From Macrosoma leucophasiata (Eukaryota > Arthropoda > Insecta > Lepidoptera > Hedylidae), in the NCBI GenBank assembly GCA_036365455.1, contig JAWQUS010000030.1, positions 1,674,001 to 1,738,000 on the forward strand: 64,000 nucleotides of DNA, read 5' to 3'. Positions 22,301 through 34,300 of this stretch are shown piece after piece. Both the position numbers and the translations under genes were made by a program. Under the pieces are notes generated by a model. That model saw only the letters and a list, made by a program, of their open reading frames with translations. It did no database searches and had not been told where the DNA came from. Each line of letters starts with the position of its first letter. The first letter of the stretch is position 1.

Positions 22301-25300
22301 AATATCATGGATGTCCGAACATAATTTTTAGATTTAATTATATGTTCGTGACCTATTAAGCTTTAAACTGCAAATTTTCCTTAGAGTCCCCTACCAACGA
22401 AACTAAACGGTTATTGTTAGAAATTCGAACGTAACGGCAATAGTAGCTATATAATTAAATTAAAAGGAAAACTATCACACTTAAGTTGGCCTTGCAAGTT
22501 TGTGAGTAATAGTCGACCAAATATATTTTACTCGAAAATTTCGAACAACCTCATACATATTTTTTTTTCATCACATTTCCTACTCTATAAATACACTAAA
22601 AACGGAACCCTACACTGCGCGTGGCCCGACACGCACTTGACCGTTTTTTGAATGTAATGGAAGTGGCAATCAGGCATGCAGTTCACATTAATGTTAAGTG
22701 ATGACTGCAGCCTATAGACACCCACACAAAGACCAAGATCAAAATTTTATCAAAATTTTGATGAATAACGCTTTATTTTTTTTACTTTTTAACTTTAACG
22801 TCTGTCTGTTTGTCCGTCCGCGGTTTAGCGCAAAACCTATTAGTACTAGAAACTTAAAATTTGGCACAAGTATATATCTTTTTTACGCCGACAAAGTGGT
22901 AGAATAAAACATGACGTTTTTTTTATTTACGAGAAAAGATAAAAAAAAAAATATTCGCGCGCTACATGTAGGGTAACTATACCCTACATGTAGCGCGCGA
23001 ATATTTTTTTTTTTTTTATATTGTGTGGGATATTGTTCAATAGGTCTTTGAAAAACGTTAGGGGCTTGCTCATATCATTTTTCGATTTAGTAAATGGTTT
23101 TAGACTTATTAAGCTTTAAAGTGCCAATTTTCGTTAGAGTCAAGTGTATCCCATACCAACTAAACGGTTGCTGTAAGAAATTCAAACGTTACGGCAATAG
23201 TAACCATATATAATGAAATTAAAAGGAAAACTATCACACTTAAGTTGGCCTTACAAGTTTGTGAGTAATAGTCGACCAAATATATTTTACTCGAAAATTT
23301 CGAACAAGTCCATAGAAATATTTGAATTATATTTTTGCCCCTACAATGCGCGTGGCCCTACATTCACTTGACCGATTTTTTTAAATATTATTTTTCGATA
23401 TAAGTAAGAGCACAAAAATACCCACTAAAATTTCACCATGTGAGTATATCAACAAAATATATAAATAGATACCAACTTATTTGTTTTTATTGCTTTCGAA
23501 CTAGCTTTAATCAACTCAGCGAGAGTGCCTTTCCAAAAGTATTATAATATCACCGCAAAGCAGTACGTGATTTTAAAATGTCGTTTTTACTGACCGCAGA
23601 ACACAAAGGGTCGTTCTCGGATAGTTCGAAGGCAGCCATTTTGTGGGCGAGTAAGGTTATGGGATTTCACTTGCATAGATATAATTATAATACGTGTGAG
23701 TCGAAGGAGTCAGGGGTAAAGTTAAGCGATAGAGTTCCACTGTCGAACATACATACTATACATACATACTTATTCGTAGGTCCTTGAGCACGAGGACCTA
23801 CGAATAAGTATGTATGTATCTTCCCCTTACGGCGTATCTAAAGAGTGTGCAGAGTGTCTACTATCAGTTTATTAATCACATTGAATTGAAAATAGGTCAG
23901 TTCATTTTTTGTAAAGAAAAAGAGGCATAAAAGTATAATTCGATGAAATTAAATTACCTAATATACTTGCCGCTAAATGGTAGTGTTCAGCACTATCGTG
24001 TTCCGGTCAGGTGGTAATGTACGGCTCTGTAATTTCCGGCACAGAGGCATAACACCTAATGCCTCAGGAGTGGCAGCGCATCTGCATTTTGACGTCTGGT
24101 CATTGTGTGGGTGTCTATAGGCTGCAGTCATCACTTAACATCAATGTGAACTGCACGCTTGTTTGCCACTTTTATTACATAAAAAAAATATAAAAAAAAT
24201 TAAATAGAAGTTCGAGAAACTTTGGGCTGTTCCATGGGTATAGACGTAACTACGTGCTGTTCTAGTGCCGTGACTACAATACATACGGCGAGTCCATGTT
24301 TACGAGTCCCACTTTCAGCGAAACTGTTCACTATTGACAGTTTAATTTGCTAACTACAGTCCCCGCATTGTCTTAGCTCAACTGGAGTACCTTTGTGGAC
24401 TGTATTGACATTGTTTGTCCCCTGTGTTCATTTACTAATGAATGAGACATGAAACAAACTAGTATAATATTCAATTACCTATTTATTTATAATTTCAGAA
24501 ACAACTTATCAACATTCTGATCTATTTTTATTGGTGGTAGAGTTCATAGGCACCATCGCATACCCTATCTATTTAATCAAATTATACTTTCATGTTAAAA
24601 TTAACTGAAGAGAAATAAAACTGTGGACTTGACAAACTAGATTTTTAGGGTTCCGTACCTTAAAAGGAAAAAAGGAGCCCTTATAGGATCACTTGTGCGT
24701 CTGTCTGTCTGTCTGTCCGTCTGCCACAGCCAATTTGCTCCGAAACAACTAGACCGATTGAGTTGAAATTTGATGAATATATGTAAATTGGTGACCCTAA
24801 GATGAACACGTCAAGTAAAATAATACATTTTAAACAGGGGGGCCACTTTCGGGGATATATCAGAAAAATAAAAAAAATAATAATTCCTAAACTGTGTCGT
24901 GTGACATATCAAATGAAAAAAGTTATTGTCAGCATCTCAGATATATATTTTTTTATACTATTTGCATAAACATATTTGAAGTAATTTAAGAAAAACGACG
25001 AAAATTGACCACTCCCCCCTATTTCCGAAACTACTGAACTTAAAATTTTGAAAAAAATGTGGAAAATAGTTCTTTGCCTATAGATAACTGGAAAACCTAT
25101 AAGAAGTTTGAGTATTCAAATTAAATCGAAAATTCTTAATAATATAACCCCCCCTGCCGGTACTACCGTAACCGCTATGTCCCTGCATTTTAAATCTGTA
25201 ATATTTTCGAAAATATTTATTTAAATTACGGAACCCTCACCACGCGAGTCGAACTCGCACTTGTCCGGTTTTTTTATGTAGTCAAGGTGGCAAACAAGCT

Positions 25301-28300
25301 TGCAGCTCACATAGATGTTAAGTGATGACTGCAGCCTATAGACATCTATATAAAAACCAGAGGTCAAAATGCAGATGCGTCGCTTCCCCAGAGACCTAAG
25401 TTATTCTTATCTGTGAGTTTTTACGGGCCCATACATTACCATCTAATCGGAACACGATAACAGAGAATATGTAATAATACTACGTATAGAATGGACACTT
25501 CGACGTCCCGCCTGATTCCCTCCGCCTGACCCAACCTCCTCCGCTCTTATGGGCGACGTTTGCTATTCTCTACGTGCTACGCACACTGGTACACGCGTTC
25601 ATACACGATTGATGTCTGTATAATAGAAAGCAAATTAAGCGTTTGTTTTCATTTTTTTTTATGTAATGGATGTGGCAAACAAGCATGCAGTTCACATTGA
25701 TGTTAAGTGATGACTGCAGCCTATAGACACCCACACAAAGACCAAGGTCAAAATGCAGATGCGTTACCACTCCTGAGGCTAAAGGTGTTATGCCTCTGTG
25801 CCGGAAATTACAGGGCCGTACATTACCACCTGACCGGAACACGATAGTGCTGAACACTACCATTTAGCGGCAAGTATATTAGGTAGAGCGGTGGTGCCTG
25901 CGCCCGCGAGCTCCGTCACTGGAGCTCTACCACCAGTAATTTGGTAATGCGGTGGCTGAGAGCGAACTTTCTGCTGCAACTGCTGACGATGAGTCTTATC
26001 GGGACACGCCCGTAATCTTTTGGCTTGAAGATATACTCATATTTTACTTCAATTTGTTTATCAGTTGAAGTGACGTGTGGGGGCACAATCCAGAACAACC
26101 TAACGTACTTCATGTCCCCTGGATTCCCGGAGCTGTGGACGGAGGAGAAGACCTGCGACGTCCAGATCGAGAAGACCCACGCTGGTATCATGCAGCTCAG
26201 GATAGACTTCGTGCATTTTACTATTGTGAGTATAATCTCTTCAAGATGGTATAAATATATATGTAAGAAATTGTAATTTTGAACATAGGAGCAAAACAAA
26301 ATAAGCTACTGAGGCAGTTAAAACCTACCTTCCTAAATTCGATATGCAATATTTGTTGCTGGAAACTCTAAGTTATTTGTAAGCTAAGATATTCCCATGA
26401 GACAGACAGGTTAAGTGGGAGTTGAAAAGAGAAATTTTCATGGAAGTAATATTAAGTTGAGATTAAATGACCCAAGACCCGTGCGGGTTCCGTAATAAAA
26501 ATTCAATTTTATGACGAAGTTAGGTCGGCTGTTAGCTTACTTATTCGAGTATGTCGATACGTGGCTTTATGTTTGTAGAATACTTGTTGAAACTTAGCCG
26601 ATTCCTGCGGCATCGTCTGCTTGTTCATTGAGATTGGCTATTATCTTTTTGTATGAAATAAAGGTTAGCAAACAAGCATGTAGTTCACATTGATGTTAAG
26701 TGATAACTGCAGCCTATATGCAGTTGGGTTGTTGAGAAAGTGATTATGAGGAAGAGGAGGAGGAAGAGGAATTGTGACGCGCAAATTTAGAGGATGCGGA
26801 TGAGGAAGAGGATATTTTATGAGGAAGAGGATGCGGATGAGGAAGCGGAAGAGGAAGTACGTACGTAACTTCACGCCTGTAATACCCGAAGGGATAGGCT
26901 GAGGTAAATGACTCGCCGGTTACGTTTTGGCCCATGTAACAGGTGGCGAACCTGTTGCCATCTCCGGGCACATTGCCAAACTCCGAGGTACCTACTGGGA
27001 AACTTCCAGAAAATGGAAAAATCCTTATAGAACCAGAGATAAAGGATTTTTAACCGTTATCTCTGATAGTCCCGGGACCCGGGAATCGAACCCAGAACCC
27101 TCAGCGAAGTAGTAGTGGCCTGCTACCACTACGCTACTGAGGCAGTTAATGATATAATAATAATAATAATAATGGCAACCGTTGAAACGACCCACTGCTG
27201 GGCACGAGTCTCTCCCCTACTTGAGGGGAGGCCTGGAGCTTACTCCACCACGTTACTCCAATGCGGGTTGGTGGAGGTGGACGATTAGTGGCCAACCCGC
27301 TGTCGGATGTTTTCAAACCGGTCATACATATGGCCTGCGACAAGGTTTAACGACTGCTTTTTATCTATAGCAACCGGGACCGTCCGCTTAACTTGCTCTC
27401 CGAAGCACGGAAACGCGCATTTTAATTTACCACCAGTGGTCACCCGTCACATACCCGACCGCCCTCGTATCGCTTAATCGAATCAAAGATCGAATAAAAG
27501 AATTGAATACCTACTATCGTAGAGCAACCATATTAGCCATATGCAGGCTTCCTCTTCTGTCAAAGTACAATGGCCAATGGCCCAAATGGACCTATACCTG
27601 TCGCCTAGATGTTTAAATGTGTGCGTGAAATTGTTTCTGTATTTTGTTAAAGTCAAGGTGTGAGTTTCGTAGTAATAGACGATTTTTGTAGTGTGTGTGT
27701 GTGTCGCACGCATTTCTCCCCGCTAAAAATGACAGACTGTTTTGCATCGGTAATAAACGCTATGGCTACTCCCCTCGAGTCCGGCGCGGCCGGTGGTCCG
27801 TGTTGCTCTATGAATACTATTAATCAAAATTAATGAAAGGGAGGATTTTTTTTAATTTAATTTGGAAGCTGTTTCCCCTGATAACCGGTTTCTTTGCTCA
27901 TAATATTAATATGTCGGAGTGGAAGCTAAATGTGACTACTAGCGCCATCTAGTCTGTCGGAGACGTAACCTAATTACGACTAGGCTAGATTGTTTAATAG
28001 AGAATTCTAGGTGGCGCCACGGTCGGCTTAGGTACTTGGATTTGTTATCTTAGAGGGGATAGTGACTTGCCGATATCAGGTTTATAAAGGCTAGCAAATG
28101 GTTCATGACGTAACGATCATTCAGTCACAGTCACACAGTTGAATCGAATTATTGTAGGACAGTTATGCTGCCAGTTAGAATAGTTAACATCAGTGATATA
28201 ACGCGGGTAGTTCTGAATCAAATGGGCAGAAGACTAGTGATAGTAGTAGTATCGTATCCTGATAAATATGGTTTCCCGGTCCGAAGGGTTTCTTGCCCGT

Positions 28301-31300
28301 TCTTCCCTGCCGGAGGTAATCGAATGGGCGGATCTTTGGCAATATACGACTTTCTTCTGCCAACCTGTGCTTTATTTCATCATCCGCTCGAGTACCCACC
28401 TACAGATGCCCACAAACACGAGTAACATATCGGCTTATGGAAAGACACGCCCACAACACTACCTAGATATCCGAACTGGAGAGGCCTCCTGCCTCGTAAA
28501 AGCAACCCCTCCTCTTACAAATATACCAATCCAGCATTGCTAAAAAGTCGTTCGCTGGGACATTTGAAGGAAGAGAAGATAGGTATTGTCATAGATACAG
28601 TTCCGTAAAGCCCCGAATATTTCGAATATTTTAATTGCGTGCGCGTATAAACATACTATTTTATGTCATGTATGTCATTAAAACAAACAAGCAAGGAACA
28701 GCGCCGGCGGCGGGAGGGGAGGTCTCGCTCGCTTGTTCGGCCCGGCATCGCGCTGCGGCGTGTGTGTACGTTGCCATGGATACGCGACGCGCAATGAAAT
28801 TCCTCATAGATTCCTCTTAAATTTTGAGGAAGCGATAGCGGAAGAGGATTTTTTTATTTTTATTTATGAGGATGCGGTAACGGTTGAGGAACCCAAAACA
28901 TTGCGGATCTTCCTCATTATGAGGAAGAGGAAGAGGAATCCTCAACAACCCTAATATGCAGCCCGGAAGTCAAAATGCAGATGCGTTGCCACCTCTGAGA
29001 CCTTAGTTATTTTGATTCTGTGATAGTTATTACGGGGCCATACATTACCATCTAACCGGAACACGATAGTGCTGGACAGTCTAAAAACTACCATTTGGCA
29101 GCAGATAGGTACCTAATTGTTTGGCAAAACCGGTTTAAAACGACACAACGGCGCGGTTAACACCTTTTTTTCGTTTTTGAAGACGTTTAAAAGCATAGTT
29201 TCCTGTTTAATTGCTTGAAAAGTACTTCACCCCACCCGAGAAACGTCCACTGCTGGACAAAGCCTTCCCCAAAGACGCCCTACAAGAGTGTTGATTGGTC
29301 TGTGGTTGAGCGTTATACGGGGAGAAAAGAGCATCGGAGGAGAACGTGTCTGGACGTGACGACACCATCGCCCTCTACTGGAGGAGAATTCTACCGCTAA
29401 TGCAGTCAGTCAACCGAACCATGCCTGTCAAACCATTCTATTGGAATGGCGGTCGTAATTATAATACCGCGAGATGAAACTACCGCCATTACGATCGCCG
29501 TCCAGTCTGCCAGGCGATTATGGAATATTCTCCTCGAATGACGCATCACACTATTGTGGACGTTCTGGAGGAAGGCTTTGTCCAGCTGTGGACGTCTTTC
29601 GAATGAAGTGAGAGGTGTGAGGGACTAAAAATAAATAAAGGTACAAAAGTACCTGTGTGTGTTTACTCTTTACACTTCTAAACAACCATGAGCTTAGGTT
29701 TGTACATGTTTTCCATTTGTGTCTACGGGACCCTAAAACAAATTTAAATTTTCCGAACGATTTAGCCACAGCAATTATAAAAGTCGTGTCTTTCGTTTAA
29801 CACAACGCAATCATGTTGGAAACAATTTTGTACCTAAATTGCACGCGCCCTATAGTGTCTCCTTTTATTACCGCCTGTGGGGTTTTGTATTTTTTTATGT
29901 AATGGAAGTGGCATACAAGCTTGCAGTTCACATTGATGTTAAGTGATTACTGCAGCATATAGACACCCACACGAAGACCAAGGTCAAGATGCAGATGCGT
30001 TATCACTCCTGAGGCCTAAGGTGTTATGCCTCTGTGCCGGAAATTACAGGGCTGTACATTACCACCTGACCGGAACACGATAGTGCTGAACACTACTATT
30101 TAGCGGCAAGTATGTTAGGTAATGCGGTGGTGCCTACACCCGCAAGCTCCGTCACTTGAGCTCTACCACCAGTGGAAATTATGGAATTAATTGTTATGCA
30201 TCCTTTGTTAGCAAAACAAAAACAAAATAAAAGATGCAACCCTATAAAAACCATATTCAAATTAGCTGCCGCAGACTGTGTGTGCGGGTAGACCATAACA
30301 GGAAAATAAATGGGCTTCATTTCAAGGGTTTACATCGAATTAAATACACATTACAGTGGTTCCGTAATTGGTTTTTTTGAGCACACTCGGTTGCGGCGGT
30401 GATAGCTGGTTAGTGGTTATATCGTATTACTTTGACAAGCGTTGATTAATGTTTTCACTAATATGTATATTATCATAATAATGGCAACCCATTATACATC
30501 CCGCTGCTGGGAACGAGTCTCTCGCTTTTTTGGGGGAAGGCCTGGAGCTTACTCCACCACGCTGCTCCAATGCGGGTTGGTGGAGATAAGTACGGGTTAG
30601 TGGCCAACCCGCTGTCGGATGTTTTCAAACCGCCCATAAGGCCTCCGACAAGGTTTAATGACTGCTAGCTATCGATAGCAACCGGGACCGAAGGCTTAAC
30701 GTGCCCTCCGAAGCACGGAAACGTGCATTTTAATTTGCCACTAGCGGTCACCCATCAGTCAGTAGATCGTTTGCGATACACCAGCGGCGGGGCCATGTGC
30801 GCTTCCAAGCTAGCTATATATACTCATACAGATATTGCAGATGTTACCGCCGTTATTATAAATACTTGGGAGTAGATCTTATTTCCTGTATTTTTCCTCC
30901 CCCACCTTCCTGTGCGCACCGAACATTAAGACACCGACTGTCATCATCCGCCGTTGCTCTCCGCTGTTCGCGCTTCGTGTTTTTATCCCGCTGTAACTGC
31001 TGTTTACCTCGTGTGTGTATAAATATTATAAAATCTCAATAAAATAAAAGGCCTGTAAACTATTGTGATAAACAAATAATCATAAGTGTGGTGATTACGC
31101 GAATAAACGCGGATAAAGGTTCGCCACGCCACCGCCGCCATACACCGAGTCCAGATTGAAGAATAGAAGAACAAGGTAGGAGCGTACGAGTCCTGCATTC
31201 ATTTTTCCTATCCACCCCTGGGAACCACCCTAATAATAATATACAATCCACTTAATTTATCGCCGTTCTCGCGCCGCATCAGCAGATTTTTTAAATTGAT

Positions 31301-34300
31301 GAAAAACACAAAAGCTCATTTAGCTTGTATTTTTAATGAAGTTAAAACACTCGTTTTCAAAACCAAGTTGAGATAGTTCCATTGACGGTAGAGTTCCAAT
31401 GTAAGGACTCGAGAGCGTGGTCATCACCGCATCACTTAATTTATTTGCAGCTAAATGGTAGTGTTTAGCTCCGTCGTATTCCGGTTAGATGGTAATTTAT
31501 GGCCCCAATTATAACAAAGAGCCATAACAACTGGTTTTGGTGTAGATGTCTATAGGCTGCAGTTATCACTTAACATCCATGTGAGATGCCTGCATATTTG
31601 CCACCTTGTAACATAAAAATCCAAAAGCCTCTGTGTGACATTAATCTGAAAGCTTTGTTTCAGGGTCAACCAAATAGAAGAACCGGTGAATGTGACGAAG
31701 ATGTCATGATACTGGGTGAAGGTCCAAGCAACTTCACGGCATGTGGTCAGAATCATGGACAGCATAGTAAGATATAATAAAAAATAATAATGGTAATCCT
31801 TGATACGTCTCACTGCTGGGCACGAGTCTCTCCTCTTCTTGGGAGGAGGCCTGGAGCTTACTCCACCACGCTGCTCCAATGCAGGTCGGTGTAGATAAGG
31901 ATTAGAGGCCAACCCGGTGTTAGATGTTTTTCAAACCGCCTGTTGTGCCTTCCGACAAGGTTTAACGACTGCTATCTATCGATAGCAACCGGGACCGACG
32001 GCTTTACGTGTCCTACGAAGCACGGAAACGCGCGTTTTTAATTTGCCCATAGCGGTCACCCACCATACACCCGACCGCGCCCGTATCTCTTAACCGAGTA
32101 GATCGCTTCCGATCTACACCAGCCGCCATGCGCGTTTCAATGCTTCAATGCATAGTAAGTTAACACTTAGTGTTTGTTGGTAGTATATAGAGATAAAGAG
32201 TTTGAGTTTCATTTTGGTATGGACTTTACCCATGTTTGCGGCACGTCTCGAGACAACACTAGTCTACTCCACCGGGTAACGTAATGTGAGGAAAAGTTGA
32301 CAGGTTTTGAGAGTGTAGGCATCATCACTGTCAGCTTGTGCTGTCAAATGACAATTTAAAGGCCTTTTTGTACTGGTTAGTTAAGAACGTTTGTTTAATA
32401 ATCTTTGCTACGGAGGGAACAGATCTTATTCTTCATGAATATTCCTGTACTATTCTGTGGACCTTGTTGACGTAGTAATTACGTTTTTTTGGCCCATGTA
32501 ACAGGTGGCGAGGTTATTGACATCTCCGGGCACATTAGCAAACACCGAGGTACTAGGAGTAGCTAGCGCATAGTACTGTACGTTACTGGAAGAGTAAACC
32601 GCAAAAATGAGTTCCTTAATTTGTAAAGCTCGTGAGAACCTGCGAAAACGTATAAAAGATGCTCAGTTTATTACCCTTCTAATCACGGAATAGATTATTT
32701 ATCTGTTCTGTGCTTCTAATTAACAAATCTATCACCTTGTTCCAGTATACTACACATTATCGAGTGCAAGTGAAACTCGGGAAGCGGGGGAGTTACCGAG
32801 TACAAAGTCAACTCGCCTGTCAATCCGCATGCGAGGGACCGATATGCCTCGTCTGTGGCTACTGCGCTTCGCTCAAATGCCTTTGGCACACTCTGCTCCA
32901 CACAACTGCCTCCAGTACTTCACTGAAAATAATGGTAAAATGGTTTTTATTAGTCTTTATTATTTTGTTTTTTTTTAACGTAACTTCACGCCTGTAATCC
33001 CCGAAGGGGTAGGCAGAGGTAAATGCATGCATTCAAGCATACATGCAAACACCCACGATTCGCCGGTTACGTTTTGGCCCATGTAACAGGTGGCGAGCCT
33101 GTTGCCATCTCTGGGCACATTACCAAACTCCGAGGTACTAGGAAACTTCCAGAAAATGGAAAAATCCCAATAGAACCAGAGATAAAGGATATTAAACCGT
33201 TATCTCTGATAGCCTCCGACCAGGGAATCGAACCCAGGACCTCCAGCGTAGTAGTAGTGGCCTGCTACCACTAGGCTACTGAGGCAGTGATTTTTTTAAA
33301 TGTAATGTAAGTGGTAAACAAGCATGCAGTTCACATTGATGTTAAGTGATGACTGCAGCCTATATACACCTACTCAAAGACCAAGGTCAGGTCTCCTGAG
33401 GCTTAAGGTGTTATGCCTCTGTGCCGGCAATTACAGGGCCCTACATTACCACCTGACCGGAACACGATAGTGCTGAACACTACCATTTAGCGGCAAGTAT
33501 ATTAGGTAAACTGGAGCTCTACCGCCAGTGAAAGGTTACCATGATTAGGTTACTAATGATACATTAAGACTTAAACTAGAAACTTGACCATTCGTATGAC
33601 AATCAAAGAAATGCCTAAGCTGTGGCTTCATGTGAGACAACAGCATACCCCGTTCGTAGCTATTGCGCTTGACACATTGAACTTGGAACCAAAATCCTAT
33701 CCAATGTGTATGAGAGGCAACGATATGCCTCGACTATGGCAGCTCCGCGTTTCTCAAATGCCTAGCCCGAACTCCGCGCCCCGTAATTGTAAAATGGTCT
33801 TTATTTTATTGTATTCCTTTATACCTAATACTGATAGTAAGAAAAATATACCTACAATAAACAACTAGAACGAAACAACGAACAATGTTTCGCAAAGCAG
33901 GAGAACAAAGCTAAGAACTTAATTCATTAAAGTTATACCAGAATATTAAATGTTTATACATTTATTATTCTGGTTAAAAGTAGGTTAAAACCACATTTTA
34001 TGTAATAACTAGGAATCAAAATTTACTACATGTTATCCGCGAATCATTGTTATATTTTGAATATTTTGATAAATTCATAATCATGCTTGTACACGCCCAC
34101 GCCGCGCTGTAGGGTAAACCGCTGTCTGTGGCTGTGAGATGTAAACATTTATTTATTTAAAACCCTCTAAGCCCTTTGAGCTACCTATACTTGACGAGAC
34201 TCATTCCTTTTGTAAGAGAATTGTGAAGTTAATGAAATCTTAGCGCCTACGTTATTATAATAGCAGAAGCTCTGTACTTTGTTATACTTATTCTTTCAGG

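Larger units (their letters stand above)
26724..28953. mobile_element. hAT-type non-autonomous element, 2.23 kb
   Basis: Exact 8-bp target duplication atatgcag (26716-26723, 28954-28961). Ends ttgggttgttgag and ctcaacaacccta are inverted repeats. Purine-rich subterminal repeats (gaggaagagg, gatgcggatgagg) fill about 120 bp at each end, as in hAT elements. The interior is other repeats; no transposase frame was recognised. Confidence 0.8.
26652..29110 (-). mobile_element. SINE-B split by an hAT element
   Basis: The 3' half (gttagcaaacaagcatgtag to cagcctatatgcag) is at 26652-26723. The 5' half (atatgcagcccggaagtcaa to ctaccatttggcagcagata) is at 28954-29110. Confidence 0.75.

Noticed and set aside
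21787..22308. 173-codon minus-strand frame
   Set aside because: Spans a GC-rich MITE and the start of MITE-T1; composition follows the repeats.
27940..28240. Solo LTR of a retrovirus-like element
   Set aside because: A TATA-like motif alone is not enough; no TG..CA ends, duplication or second copy could be fixed.
32977..33288. tRNA gene at the head of SINE-C
   Set aside because: Box A and box B are present but the cloverleaf does not close; it is the SINE promoter.
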